Shown here: positions 17,574-25,781 of the stretch, in pieces
How positions within the stretch are numbered: position 1 is the stretch's first letter
How the letters are laid out: every line of letters starts with the position of its first letter
Origin: Alphaproteobacteria bacterium
Lineage (GTDB): Bacteria; Pseudomonadota; Alphaproteobacteria; Paracaedibacterales; CAIOTO01
NCBI GenBank assembly: GCA_030727085.1
Contig: JANRCF010000007.1
Span: forward strand, 1 to 28,129
DNA: 28,129 bases
Reading direction: 5' to 3'
Made by a program: the position numbers and the translations under genes
Notes under the pieces: model-generated
Databases searched by the model: none
What the model saw: only the letters and a program-made list of their open reading frames with translations
Told to the model about the DNA's origin: nothing

Positions 17574-18344
17574 ATGCGTATATTATTATCCAACGATGAC
17601 GGTATTAATGGCCATGGTATGAAAGTGCTTGAAAAAATAGCACGCACACTGTCAGATGACGTGTGGATTGTTGCACCCGAACTTGATCAAAGCGGTTCAA
17701 GTCATTCCCTTACGCTACGTGATCCCTTGCGTATTCGTGAAATTTCCCCAAGGAAATATGCAGTTTCAGGTACGCCAACAGATTGCGTGATGCTCGCCGT
17801 GTCGCACCTTATGAAAGATAAAAGACCTGATTTGGTGTTGTCAGGTATCAATTATGGCGCCAATGTTGCGGAAGATGTTACATATTCAGGCACAATTGCC
17901 GCTGCAATTGAGGGAGCGCTTCTCAATATTCGGTCAATCGCTTTTAGTGTTAACATTCAATATGGTAGCCCAGCTAAATGGGCGACTGCTGAACATTTTG
18001 GCCCTGAAATTTTAAAAACAGTCTCGGCTATACCGCTTGAAAAAAATGTGATTATTAACGTTAATTTTCCTGACGTGGTTGTGTCTTCTGTCAAGGGAAT
18101 TCGTATAACGACTCAAGGACATCGCTCAGGTGAAGATGAGCTTGTTGAATGCAAAGATCCGCGCGGAAAGTCTTATTTTTGGATGGGTGCTGGCATGTAT
18201 CGCTACACGCCTGATGCGTCAGCGCTTGAGTCAGGATCTGATCTTGAGGCGATTCATGATGGGTATATATCAATTACACCTTTGACTCTTAATTTAACTC
18301 ATGAAAAAACGTTGAGCTGCTTGAAAGGTGCTTTTGGACTATGA
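17574..18344 (+). CDS. surE: 5'/3'-nucleotidase SurE
   Basis: Survival-protein phosphatase acting on nucleoside monophosphates. The N-terminus MRILLSNDDGINGHGM carries the metal-binding Asp pair. Further ligands and family segments are the Ser in QSGSSHSLTL, YAVSGTPTDCVMLA and the Asn of LVLSGINYGANVAEDVTYSGTI. At 256 residues it is of normal length. No strong SD is visible, and a second ATG four bases upstream is out of frame. Its stop overlaps the start of the NlpD-like gene by four bases (ATGA), so the two are co-translated. Elsewhere pcm often sits between them; here it is absent. Confidence 0.97.
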   Translation: MRILLSNDDGINGHGMKVLEKIARTLSDDVWIVAPELDQSGSSHSLTLRDPLRIREISPRKYAVSGTPTDCVMLAVSHLMKDKRPDLVLSGINYGANVAEDVTYSGTIAAAIEGALLNIRSIAFSVNIQYGSPAKWATAEHFGPEILKTVSAIPLEKNVIINVNFPDVVVSSVKGIRITTQGHRSGEDELVECKDPRGKSYFWMGAGMYRYTPDASALESGSDLEAIHDGYISITPLTLNLTHEKTLSCLKGAFGL

Positions 18345-19228
18345 AATTATTCTTTTTGCACCCCAAAACTATTATTTCGTTGGCGTTTTTATTGTCATTG
18401 ACAGCCTGTAGTGATCGTGAAAATGGTCCATCTGAAATCGTGAACGCACGTCCAATATCACCGTACCACTTTGTTAAAAAAGGTGAAACATTGGCTGATG
18501 TCGCTGCAAAACATTCGATGAAAGAGGAAGAGCTGATTTTACTTAATAATTTGAAGGCACCCTATACTTTATTCGAGCGGCAACGTATCCTCGTTCGCGT
18601 GATTGGCAAAAGTAATACAGATTATACAAAGCCAGATGGTGACATCATGGTTAAGGAATTAGATGAAGAGCCAAAAGATGGAAGCGCTGAAGGTAACGAT
18701 AGAGACGGAGCCTTAGATCCGTTGGCTTCCTCTGCTGATGCTGCTGATTCAACATTGTCATCGGGCTCATCTGCTAGTAAAAATGCTTTTCCGTCAAATG
18801 AAACGATCGCAAAAGGCGCATCTTCCGCAGGCGCTTCTGTAGCTCCTGTTGCTTTTGATTGGCCTGTTAAAGGAAAAATATTGACTAAATTTGGTCAAAA
18901 GATGCCTGATGGTACGGTTAGTGACAGTTTGCAAATTTCAGCGCCAGTTGGCACAAAAGTAAAGGCCGCAGCGATTGGTAAAGTTGAAAAAGCAGGTGAA
19001 ACACTGCCGGGATTCGGAAAGATAGTTGTTGTTAAGCACGGCGATGGAAAATTGTCACTCTATGCACACTTAAAAGAAGTATCCGCAAAGTCTGGTCAGA
19101 AAATTGCACAAGGACAAGAACTTGGTCGCGTAGGAAAGAACGGCGCACAGCCTATGTTGTTATTCCAAGTACGTAAAATGGTTGGGAAAAAATTTATTCC
19201 TGTTGACCCTGCGGAACTCTTGCCTTAA
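18341..19228 (+). CDS. nlpD: NlpD-like lipoprotein: LysM plus inactive M23 domain
   Basis: Probable envelope lipoprotein that activates cell-wall amidases. A lipobox SLTAC puts the lipidated Cys at residue 23. A LysM domain occupies about residues 42-88 (YHFVKKGETLADVAAKHS onward), then an acidic Ser/Ala-rich linker, then an M23/LytM domain from about 173 to the end. Active M23 enzymes need His and Asp in a GxHxGxD-like site. Here that region reads SDSLQISAP and the last site reads MLLFQVRK, so the metal ligands are missing although YAHL remains. This matches the NlpD/EnvC activator type rather than a peptidase. The pairing with surE is the conserved surE-(pcm)-nlpD context. The symbol is assigned by architecture and neighbours. 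Confidence 0.85.
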   Translation: MKLFFLHPKTIISLAFLLSLTACSDRENGPSEIVNARPISPYHFVKKGETLADVAAKHSMKEEELILLNNLKAPYTLFERQRILVRVIGKSNTDYTKPDGDIMVKELDEEPKDGSAEGNDRDGALDPLASSADAADSTLSSGSSASKNAFPSNETIAKGASSAGASVAPVAFDWPVKGKILTKFGQKMPDGTVSDSLQISAPVGTKVKAAAIGKVEKAGETLPGFGKIVVVKHGDGKLSLYAHLKEVSAKSGQKIAQGQELGRVGKNGAQPMLLFQVRKMVGKKFIPVDPAELLP

Positions 19229-19279
19229 AGATCAAATGAATAGTTACGCTATAATGTGTTGTAATATTATATAGGATTG

Positions 19280-19305
19280 CTGTGCCCTCATGGTAAAGGG
19301 CTCGC
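19280..19305. terminator. Weak hairpin between convergent genes
   Basis: GCCCT (19284-19288) and AGGGC (19297-19301) form a stem around an 8-base loop, with an outer TTGC/GCAA pairing, between the convergent nlpD and RRM genes. No clear T-tract follows on either strand, so function as a bidirectional terminator is tentative. Confidence 0.25.
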
Positions 19306-19321
19306 AACCGTTTAGCGTGTA

Positions 19322-19615
19322 TTAACGCGCTTCTGCTTGGTGTTCCTGAGTACGTGCGTTATGCTCTGGTTTTGGATTTGCTTCCATTACACGTATTTGA
19401 CGTCCTGCAACATCGGTGCCATTAAGAGCAGACATTGCTTTTTGAGCTTCCTCAGGATTTTCCATTTCAACAAAACCAAAACCTTTGCTGCGCCCTGAAA
19501 AGCGATCCATCACAACTTTTGCTGATAGAACTGAACCAAAATTGGTAAAAACTTCTTGTAATTCAGCATCGCGCATTGTGAATGATAAATTGCTAATATA
19601 TAACTTGTTGTTCAT
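19322..19615 (-). CDS. Small RRM-type RNA-binding protein
   Basis: A 97-residue protein that is essentially one RNA recognition motif plus a short polar tail. RNP2 reads LYISNL at residues 5-10 and RNP1 reads KGFGFVEM near residues 44-51, both with the aromatic residues that stack on RNA bases. The fold order b-a-b-b-a-b fits the length. AAGGAG five bases before the ATG fixes the start. Small single-RRM proteins are known in cyanobacteria and scattered Proteobacteria, often in post-transcriptional or cold responses; the role here is not shown by context. The His/Glu/Arg-rich tail could aid RNA or partner binding. Confidence 0.93.
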   Translation of the reverse strand: MNNKLYISNLSFTMRDAELQEVFTNFGSVLSAKVVMDRFSGRSKGFGFVEMENPEEAQKAMSALNGTDVAGRQIRVMEANPKPEHNARTQEHQAEAR

Positions 19616-19926
19616 AACTGCTCCTTAAAAAAATCAATGACCGTAGCGTTCAAGCAGCATAAATGCAACTTGATCGACCGTCATGATTAGAATAAATCAG
19701 CAATGGTTAAAATCGAGTGAAGGCGAAAAAAATAAAGTGAGATAGGTGTGTTTTTTGTTTGGGAAAAGGGCGATGTTAGCCTTTGTTATTTTTGTTTGTC
19801 GTCATTACGAGAAAGCTTAAGCGTGCATGGCAATCCCTGTATTTTAATCGTTCTGGATTGCCTTTTCTTTGGTCTACTCGCCATGACGCAGTATTTAAAA
19901 ATGAGGTTGCTAAGGAGCTCTATGCC
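19616..19926. other. Intergenic region with a decayed inverted-repeat element
   Basis: A 311-base gap between the RRM gene and the NHL gene, both on the minus strand. It holds the RRM ribosome site, presumably its promoter (no clear boxes seen), and the 89-base inverted repeat listed separately. The plus-strand open frame starting at 19748 has no coding character. Confidence 0.5.
19800..19888. mobile_element. Degenerate MITE-like inverted repeat (CGTCAT...ATGACG)
   Basis: The outer ends CGTCATTACGAG and CTCGCCATGACG are near-complementary, and GGCAATCC pairs with GGATTGCC further in, around a short AT-rich centre. This matches the general form of the CGTCATTGCGAG...GGCAATCC palindromes dispersed in many bacterial genomes. 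The arms carry mismatches, so the copy is old. It codes for nothing. Confidence 0.55.
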
Positions 19927-22213
19927 TTATTTAACACCGAGGAATGTTAATTTACGTACGCGACTGTTTCCTGCATCGGTGACATACACATTGCCTGACG
20001 TATCGACTACAATTCGCCAAGGATTGTTGAATTGAGCACCAATAGCTTGGCCATTGTTTTCTGTGTAGCCACTGATTGGCGTTGAGCCTGCCGCAGTCAC
20101 TGGGCCGGCAATCGTTGAAATTATTTGTGAGCTCCATTGCATGTAGCGAATTACATTATTTCCAGCATCAGCAATATAGATGTTGTTGTTGCCAATTGTG
20201 ACGCCCGTCGGGCTGTTGAATTTTGCACTTAGTGCGACTCCGCAATCACCACTATAGCCAGCTGTATTTGGTGTTCCTGCTATTGTGCTAACCGCACAGC
20301 CCTTATTTGCAAGATCAATTTTTCGAATGATATGGTTGTTTTTGTCTGCGATATATATGTTTCCACTTGCACTGATTACCATGCCTTCAGGGCCATTAAA
20401 GCGTGCTGTTGCGCATGGACCATCTGCAAATCCTGCTTGCGCCGTTCCTGCAATCGTCGTCAGTGTGTAGGATGAGTTCGTGCCAGATGGTGGAGTTAAT
20501 TTTCTGATCTGATTATTATCAGTCATATAAATATTTCCTGCTCCATCAATGACAATTCCTCCCCATGCATGCAGATTGGCATTAAGAACAGCGCCTGGGG
20601 TATATCCTGTTGAAGCTGTAGATGCATTGCTTGCAATAATTATAAATGTAGCGTTTTGTGCTGTAATGTTTGCTGCGCTACCGTTGTATTTTTTAAGCAG
20701 CCCATTTCCATAATCAACGACATATAACGTGTCATTTTTATTTGTTTTATCAATGAGGAGTGCTGATGCAGTGTAGCCACTGATAATAGTTGTTACATTT
20801 CCTGCAGGATCAATTTTTCGAATATTAGCTGCTACACTGTCGGCAACATAAAAATTACCGACTGAATCTTCAACAATAACATGTGGGTTGCTAAAAGATG
20901 ATTGTGCAGCAGGTCCATCTGTATTGCCAGAGTTTCCATTGCCTGCGAATGTTGAAATTGAGTATGAATTGCTTGAGCCAATTGGGCATGTAAGGGCCAT
21001 GCCAGTTAAGGCGGTTGTTGTTACGGGCGTGGTCGTTGTTACTACGGGTAGGGTTATAGTGGTTACTGCTGGTGTAATTATTGGTGTTAATTTTCGAATG
21101 CGATTATTTCCTGTATCGGGGAAATAAATGTTTCCTGCATCATCAGTCATTAATCGATATACACTTGAAAGTTGCGCCCCAAGCGCTGTTCCATTGTTTT
21201 CTGAAAAGCCAGAAGTACCTGGTGTGCCTGCAATTGTCGAAATAATACCTGTTTTAGCAGATATAAAACGAATAACATTATTGTTTGCATCTGCAATATA
21301 AAGATTGCCAAGCCCATCAACTGAAATACTGCTTACGCTATTAATTTTGGCATTTGTTGCAAGTGCTCCATCGCCACTAAATCCTGCAGATCCAGTGCCT
21401 GCAACAGTAGATATAGCATACGATCCATCTGCTTTTAGGGTTAGCTTTCGAATTGCATGGTTTCCATAGTCAGCTATATAAACATTACCTGATGCATCAA
21501 TTGCGAGTTGTTGGGGTTGGTTTAATTTAGCACCAACCGCTTTGTTGCCGTTGTTGGCATTGTTATCATAACCGCTTGATTTATTTGTTCCTGCAATGAT
21601 TGAAAGGACATATGTGGCATTTGTTAATGTTAGTTTTTTAATGACATGATTTTGTGTGTCAGAGATGTAAATATTTCCAGTGTTATCAATAATTAAACCA
21701 CCCCCATGCTTCTTTGCTCAAATCAGCATTAAATGCTGCCCCTTGCGAATATCCAGGTGTGCCAAGTGCATCATTTCCAGCGATAACGACTGGATTTGTA
21801 TAAGAACCATTTTGATATTTAAAGATTTTTGGATTATTACGATCATAAAGGTAAAAATTACCCAATGTATCAACGGCAATAGACCCGGGAACTTTATCCG
21901 AGTTAATAATAGTTGTTACGTTTCCGCTTCTGTCAATTTTACGAACTTTATTATTATTATTCAAAACGTACATATTTTTATTGAGGTCAAAAATTACCAT
22001 AGTTATACTTTGAAACGTAGCCGTTGAGGTGGTGCCGTCAGTGTTTCCTGGATTGCTGCCTGCAAATGTTGAAATTGTATATTTACATGTTCCGTCTTTA
22101 AGGCATGCTGGAAGAACGGAAGGTGTTGCTGTTGGGCTTGATGCTATTGCTAAATCTAGTGTGGCATTGAAAAAGAATGCAAATAAAAGAGAATACCTTA
22201 TATAGCTCGTCAT
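19927..22213 (-). pseudogene. Secreted tandem NHL double beta-propeller, split by a +1 frameshift
   Basis: Two open frames are really one gene. Frame one starts at ATG 22213 (GAGGAG six bases upstream) with a signal peptide and runs to a stop at 21686. Dropping one G from the GGGGG tract at 21705-21701 restores an uninterrupted frame to the stop at 19927, about 760 residues in all. I read every codon from 21705 to 21121 and found no stop. The protein has two homologous halves of about 350 residues, each opening with a Cys and an ISTFAG...GNTDG segment and each holding six NHL blades of the D-x-x-GN-(I/V)-Y-(I/V)-AD-x-x-N-x-x-I-RK form. Each half should fold as a six-bladed propeller. A Thr/Pro/Val linker joins them. 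The shift is in blade three of the first propeller. A protein could restart at Met 21150. Confidence 0.8.
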
Positions 22214-22334
22214 TTTTTTCTCCTCGAATTGGCACATTTAGTAGCAACAATAATTTTCACTACTTTTAATAAAATTTCGTGCAAAATCATATTAATTGTA
22301 TGTGTTTTTTCTAAAAGGAATCAAGGAGAAAAGT

Positions 22335-22371
22335 ATAACGCCACGATGGTTGTAGATATTTCGGGCGTTAT
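22335..22371 (-). terminator. Candidate terminator after der
   Basis: A perfect 8-bp stem, ATAACGCC and GGCGTTAT, with a 21-base loop directly follows the der stop codon on the minus strand. The tail is ACTTTTCT, only moderately T-rich, and the loop is long, so strength is uncertain. Confidence 0.45.
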
Positions 22372-23850
22372 TTAATTTTTTATTCTTCCAGTAATTTCAT
22401 ACGGATTTTTTTGTGATTTGAATTGGAATCTGATAGGCACCGCTGGCATTTTGAAATCACGCCGCAATGCATTTGTTAGATAGCGCACATACGAATCAGG
22501 AACATCTGCAGCTTTTGTACAAAACACCTTGAATGTAGGTGGGCGTGATTTGATTTGCGTCATGTATTTCAAACGAATGCGGTGTCCAGAAACAATCGGG
22601 GCAGGGTGCGCATCAACAGTAAATTGCAGCCAACGATTAAGTTCGCCTGTTGGTATACGTCGGTTCCACAATTTCTCCATAAGTAACACTTGATCCATCA
22701 TCCGTGTTAAATTATGCCCTTTGAGTGCAGAGAGTGTTACGCATTGAATTCCGCGTGCTTGCGTTAGTTGAATTTCAAGTTGTTCATGTACATGCTTTAA
22801 TGTCGCGTCAGGATTCTTAACTAGATCCCATTTATTAAGCGCAATAATAAGGCCACGCCCTTCTTCTAGAACGGATGATGCCAGCATTAAATCTTGCTTT
22901 TCAATCAGTTCATCTGTAGGGATGGACGCATCAATCACCAACACTACAATTTCAGCAAAACGCATCGTGCGTTCCGCGTCATAAACCGCTAGTTTTTCAA
23001 CGGCTCCATCTACTTTACTTTTTCGGCGAATTCCAGCTGTATCAACTAATTCGATAGCTCGGTCTTTATAGTCCCACGCAAAGGAAATAGAATCGCGTGT
23101 GACGCCAGGGTAATCAGCAGTAAGCTGTGCTTCTTCTTCAAGCAGAGCATTAACAAGCGTTGATTTGCCCACGTTAGGGCGACCAAGAATGGCTATTTTA
23201 AGAGAACGTTTTAGACGGTACGCCTCTGCTTCTGCTTCGGCTTCTTCGGAATCAAAGTCATATTTTTCTTTGAACTCGTCTTCATCTTCATCGCCATAAT
23301 CAATAGTAATATACTCAGCCAACGCTTCGTGAAAATCATCCATGCCAATGCCATGTTCAGCGGAAATGGCTACAACTTCACCAAGCCCTAAACGATGTGC
23401 ATCGCTTACACCAGCCTCAGTGCCTTTGCCTTCACATTTGTTGACAAGCACGATAACAGGCACATTTTGCTTGCGTAGCATTTTTGCGAGATCTTGGTCA
23501 TAAGGTGTGCAACCAAGGCGACCATCAATAACGAATAGAATAATTGTAGCTTCAGAAAGTGCTTTAAGTGCTTGCTTGCGCATACCTTCCGTCACGATGG
23601 CTGGTTGGTCGCCTTCTCCTGGATCAAATAGCCCTGGCGTGTCCATTAGCGTAAACGTCATACCCGCAAATTCTGCTTTGGCAATTTTACGATCGCGCGT
23701 TACGCCTGGTTGGTCATAAACCAATGCCATACGTCGGCCAACGAGACGATTAAATAAAGTTGATTTACCAACATTCGGTCTACCTACGATTGCAACAATT
23801 GGTAGTTCATCTGTTGCTGCATCGCTATTGAAGGGCTTATCTGAAGGCAT
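22372..23850 (-). CDS. der: Ribosome-assembly GTPase Der (EngA)
   Basis: Double-GTPase needed for 50S subunit maturation. First G domain: GRPNVGKSTLFNRL at about 22-35, DTPGLFDPG and VNKCEGKG. Second G domain: GRPNVGKSTLVNALL near 225, DTAGIRRKSKVDG and LNKWDLVKN. The C-terminal KH-like domain ends KNPYEITGRIKN. A linker rich in Glu/Asp joins the two G domains, as usual. At 492 residues it is of normal length. The start overlaps the end of bamB by 14 bases and no SD is obvious, so it probably depends on translation of bamB. The bamB-der order is widely conserved. Confidence 0.98.
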   Translation of the reverse strand: MPSDKPFNSDAATDELPIVAIVGRPNVGKSTLFNRLVGRRMALVYDQPGVTRDRKIAKAEFAGMTFTLMDTPGLFDPGEGDQPAIVTEGMRKQALKALSEATIILFVIDGRLGCTPYDQDLAKMLRKQNVPVIVLVNKCEGKGTEAGVSDAHRLGLGEVVAISAEHGIGMDDFHEALAEYITIDYGDEDEDEFKEKYDFDSEEAEAEAEAYRLKRSLKIAILGRPNVGKSTLVNALLEEEAQLTADYPGVTRDSISFAWDYKDRAIELVDTAGIRRKSKVDGAVEKLAVYDAERTMRFAEIVVLVIDASIPTDELIEKQDLMLASSVLEEGRGLIIALNKWDLVKNPDATLKHVHEQLEIQLTQARGIQCVTLSALKGHNLTRMMDQVLLMEKLWNRRIPTGELNRWLQFTVDAHPAPIVSGHRIRLKYMTQIKSRPPTFKVFCTKAADVPDSYVRYLTNALRRDFKMPAVPIRFQFKSQKNPYEITGRIKN

Positions 23851-25162
23851 GGAGTACCGCGTTATCCGTTAAGACAAATAATGTTTTTTGCGAAACGATA
23901 GGAGCCAAGAAAACAGATCCGCTGTCAACTTTTACTGTATTGATAATTTCACCATCGCGAGGATTAACACGTATGAGTTCGCCTTTGCTTGAGCTGACAA
24001 TTAAGGTGCCACCTGCCAGAATTGGTCCTGCAAAATGAATGGCGCCTTCATTCTCATCCACTCGGGGTAGGCCTGCCACCCAACGAATAGCGCCGGATTT
24101 ACGTTCTAAGCATACAAGTTCATTCATATTCGTAAGGACAAACACAAAACCACCTGCGACAACAGGGGTGCGAATGCCGCCGAGTTCCTTTTGCCATTGA
24201 CGTGCGCCTGTTTTAAAGTCGATCGCTGTCATGCGGCCACCATGGCTGATAACGAATACTTGATTGACATCGATAACAGGGCGCGCGCGAATATGCGGGA
24301 TGCTTGTTACAGTGTCAATACGTGCTACTGGCGTAATCGTGTCTGACCATAAGACTTGCCCGTTGGTCTGGCTTAAGGCGTGAACTTCACCAGATGTGTA
24401 TGCAACAATCACTGTATCACCTGAACATGCTGGCTTTCCCCCACCAAGGAGAAGTGCTGATTCAGGGATGCCGCTATGGCTCCACGCAAGTTCACCTTTT
24501 GCAATAGATAAGGTTATCAATTCATTATTGATTGATTGGCAGTAAACGTGGCCGTCTTTTACAGAAGGAGATGACCTAAATGGTGCATAACCACCTTTGC
24601 GCCAAATTTCATCACCAGTGTCTGCTTTTAAAGCGACAACTTCGCCAAATGCAGTTGTTGCATATAAAACGTTGTTATCGACAGCAATGCCGCCACCGAG
24701 CGTGTCCTTTATATGTTCTTGAGGAGACGTTGGCTTTTGCCACACAACTCTACCTGTTTTTAGAGATAAAGCAGTAACTGTGCCTTCGGCGTCCATCGTA
24801 TAAACATGCTTTTCATCTGTTATAGGACTGCTGAGCATACGTTGGTCATCGTTCGATCCTGCGCCAACACATTGGTGCCAAGTCTCGGTGATTTTTTCGC
24901 CAAGTTCAACATTCATAAGCGCATGATCTGGACGGCCACCCATTTGGGGCCATGATGCATTTGTTATTGGTGATGGTACAGTTACAGACATATTTGCAAT
25001 TGAAGGGTCTGCTTTAATGCTGGCTGTAAAATTTAGAAATGATACACGTTCCCCAGGTAGTGGTGTTGCATCTTTTGTGTCGCATGCTGCGAGCAGGAGA
25101 ATAGTTCCGCCAAGTGCGGCATGATATGTAATAGCACCAATTTTTTTAATTAATTGTTTCAT
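23837..25162 (-). CDS. bamB: Outer-membrane assembly lipoprotein BamB
   Basis: Lipoprotein of the BAM complex that inserts outer-membrane proteins. Lipobox LLLAAC lies near residue 27. The rest is a PQQ-type eight-bladed beta-propeller, with recurring blade ends such as VTALSLKTGRVVWQKP, VVALKADTGDEIWRKG, MTAIDFKTGARQWQKEL and LVCLERKSGAIRWVAG. At 441 residues it is somewhat longer than E. coli BamB (392). AGAGGT lies 13 bases before the ATG, which is wide. The gene sits directly after tRNA-Arg and before der. A functional BAM complex is consistent with the autotransporters in this window. Confidence 0.93.
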   Translation of the reverse strand: MKQLIKKIGAITYHAALGGTILLLAACDTKDATPLPGERVSFLNFTASIKADPSIANMSVTVPSPITNASWPQMGGRPDHALMNVELGEKITETWHQCVGAGSNDDQRMLSSPITDEKHVYTMDAEGTVTALSLKTGRVVWQKPTSPQEHIKDTLGGGIAVDNNVLYATTAFGEVVALKADTGDEIWRKGGYAPFRSSPSVKDGHVYCQSINNELITLSIAKGELAWSHSGIPESALLLGGGKPACSGDTVIVAYTSGEVHALSQTNGQVLWSDTITPVARIDTVTSIPHIRARPVIDVNQVFVISHGGRMTAIDFKTGARQWQKELGGIRTPVVAGGFVFVLTNMNELVCLERKSGAIRWVAGLPRVDENEGAIHFAGPILAGGTLIVSSSKGELIRVNPRDGEIINTVKVDSGSVFLAPIVSQKTLFVLTDNAVLHAFR

Positions 25163-25185
25163 TTAACGTTAAGTACCTCTTTGAA

Positions 25186-25262
25186 TGGCGTTCCCGGCGA
25201 GATTCGAACTCACGGCCTCAGGATTAGGAATCCTGCGCTCTATCCGGCTGAGCTACGGGAAC
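25186..25262 (-). tRNA. tRNA-Arg (anticodon CCT)
   Basis: The acceptor stem GTTCCCG pairs with CGGGAAC, and the discriminator base G and CCA are encoded. The D-arm contains AGCTCAGCCGGATAGAGC, the anticodon loop reads TTCCTAA (anticodon CCT, reading AGG) and the T-arm contains GTTCGAATC. At 77 bases with CCA and no mismatch in the acceptor stem, it appears functional. It lies 23 bases before bamB on the same strand, so it may be processed from a joint transcript. It also borders the accessory island to its right. Confidence 0.96.
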
Positions 25263-25370
25263 ACATAAATAAATCCACGCGAATATACAACTGAAGGTAT
25301 GCGTTTTTTCATCTTTTGTCTAGTTTATAGTGTCTGACCCTAGACATGTCTGGCCACATACGCAGTTTTA
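25263..25370. other. Gap between tRNA-Arg and the first eno-leader copy
   Basis: No reading frame was recognised. The only structure seen is a 10-base perfect palindrome, AGACATGTCT, at 25342-25351. The tRNA/bamB promoter should lie here on the minus strand, but no clear box pair was found. Confidence 0.4.
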
Positions 25371-25523
25371 ATTAAAATGATGTTAACGTGGTTATGCGAA
25401 ATCTAACATAGCGAACTTGACATCTCCCCCAAGTACTCGTTAATCATAATTAACATCTGAAATAAAAAAACAAGAAATACAGATGTCACCTCTTTTTAAA
25501 ATGGATCACACTTATGTCAGAAA
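25371..25523 (+). repeat. Direct repeat, copy 1 of the eno leader
   Basis: 153 bases that match 27656-27808 at 148 positions with no gap. The copy includes a perfect TTGACA at 25417-25422, the hairpin arms ACATCTG (25453-25459) and CAGATGT (25480-25486), and the start codon with the first codons ATGTCAGAAA. Differences fall between the TTGACA and the hairpin (three), in the hairpin loop (one) and before the start codon (one). The promoter box and hairpin arms are unchanged. Confidence 0.95.
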
Positions 25524-25585
25524 GTCCTATTTGTGCACCAATGCCGCAAGCACTTGTGATGCCCAAGGGCGCACGTATTTCCTAA
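25514..25585 (+). pseudogene. 23-codon chimeric frame behind the duplicated eno leader
   Basis: It starts at the duplicated eno ATG and keeps the first three eno residues (MSE). It then leaves the repeat and reads SPICAPMPQALVMPKGARIS before a stop. The sequence after the junction does not resemble enolase and is not recognised. It may be the stub of a displaced gene or simply read-through into unrelated DNA. A short translated product is possible if copy 1 of the leader is active. Confidence 0.4.
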
Positions 25586-25612
25586 CGTTTTAACTAAATT
25601 GGATAAGTGTGT

Positions 25613-25708
25613 CTAGATTTTCTTTTGTGCAACATCGCTGATTGCCTCTAGAGCAACCTTGAATTTGAACTCAGCTGTGCGTGGTGTTGTCTTTATTTTT
25701 TGTGCCAT
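25613..25708 (-). pseudogene. IS3-family transposase OrfA remnant (31 codons)
   Basis: The frame begins MAQKIKTTPRTAEFKFKVAL and continues EAISDVAQKKI before a stop. The T-x-EFKFKVALEA stretch is the usual N-terminus of IS3-group OrfA (helix-turn-helix transposase subunit), which normally runs to about 90-100 residues. A purine-rich site (AAGGAAAAGGAA) precedes the ATG. No OrfB (DDE domain) is present nearby, so the element is dead. The left IS end probably lies around 25770-25785, where the barrel remnant breaks off. Confidence 0.6.
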
Positions 25709-25781
25709 TCGTTTCGATTCCTTTTCCTTTACATAGGGGCGAAACTCTTCTTTGGCGACTGGTCTAGTTTGTGGGAGGGAT

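Noticed and set aside
19748..20035. Plus-strand open frame across the MITE-like element and the NHL gene end
   Set aside because: It crosses a palindromic repeat and is antisense to a clear NHL coding region; no ribosome site or family pattern.
25186..25262. tRNA-Arg as the attachment site of the island
   Set aside because: No copy of the tRNA 3' end is seen at the other side of the island and no integrase gene is present; the direct repeat begins more than 100 bases away from the tRNA.
25315..25330. GTCTAGTTT shared with 25771-25779 as possible IS inverted ends
   Set aside because: The two copies lie in the same direction and share only nine to ten bases, so they do not form a terminal inverted repeat.
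25263..25370. Promoter for tRNA-Arg/bamB on the minus strand
   Set aside because: Several TA-rich hexamers are present, but none has a credible -35 at 16-18 bases.
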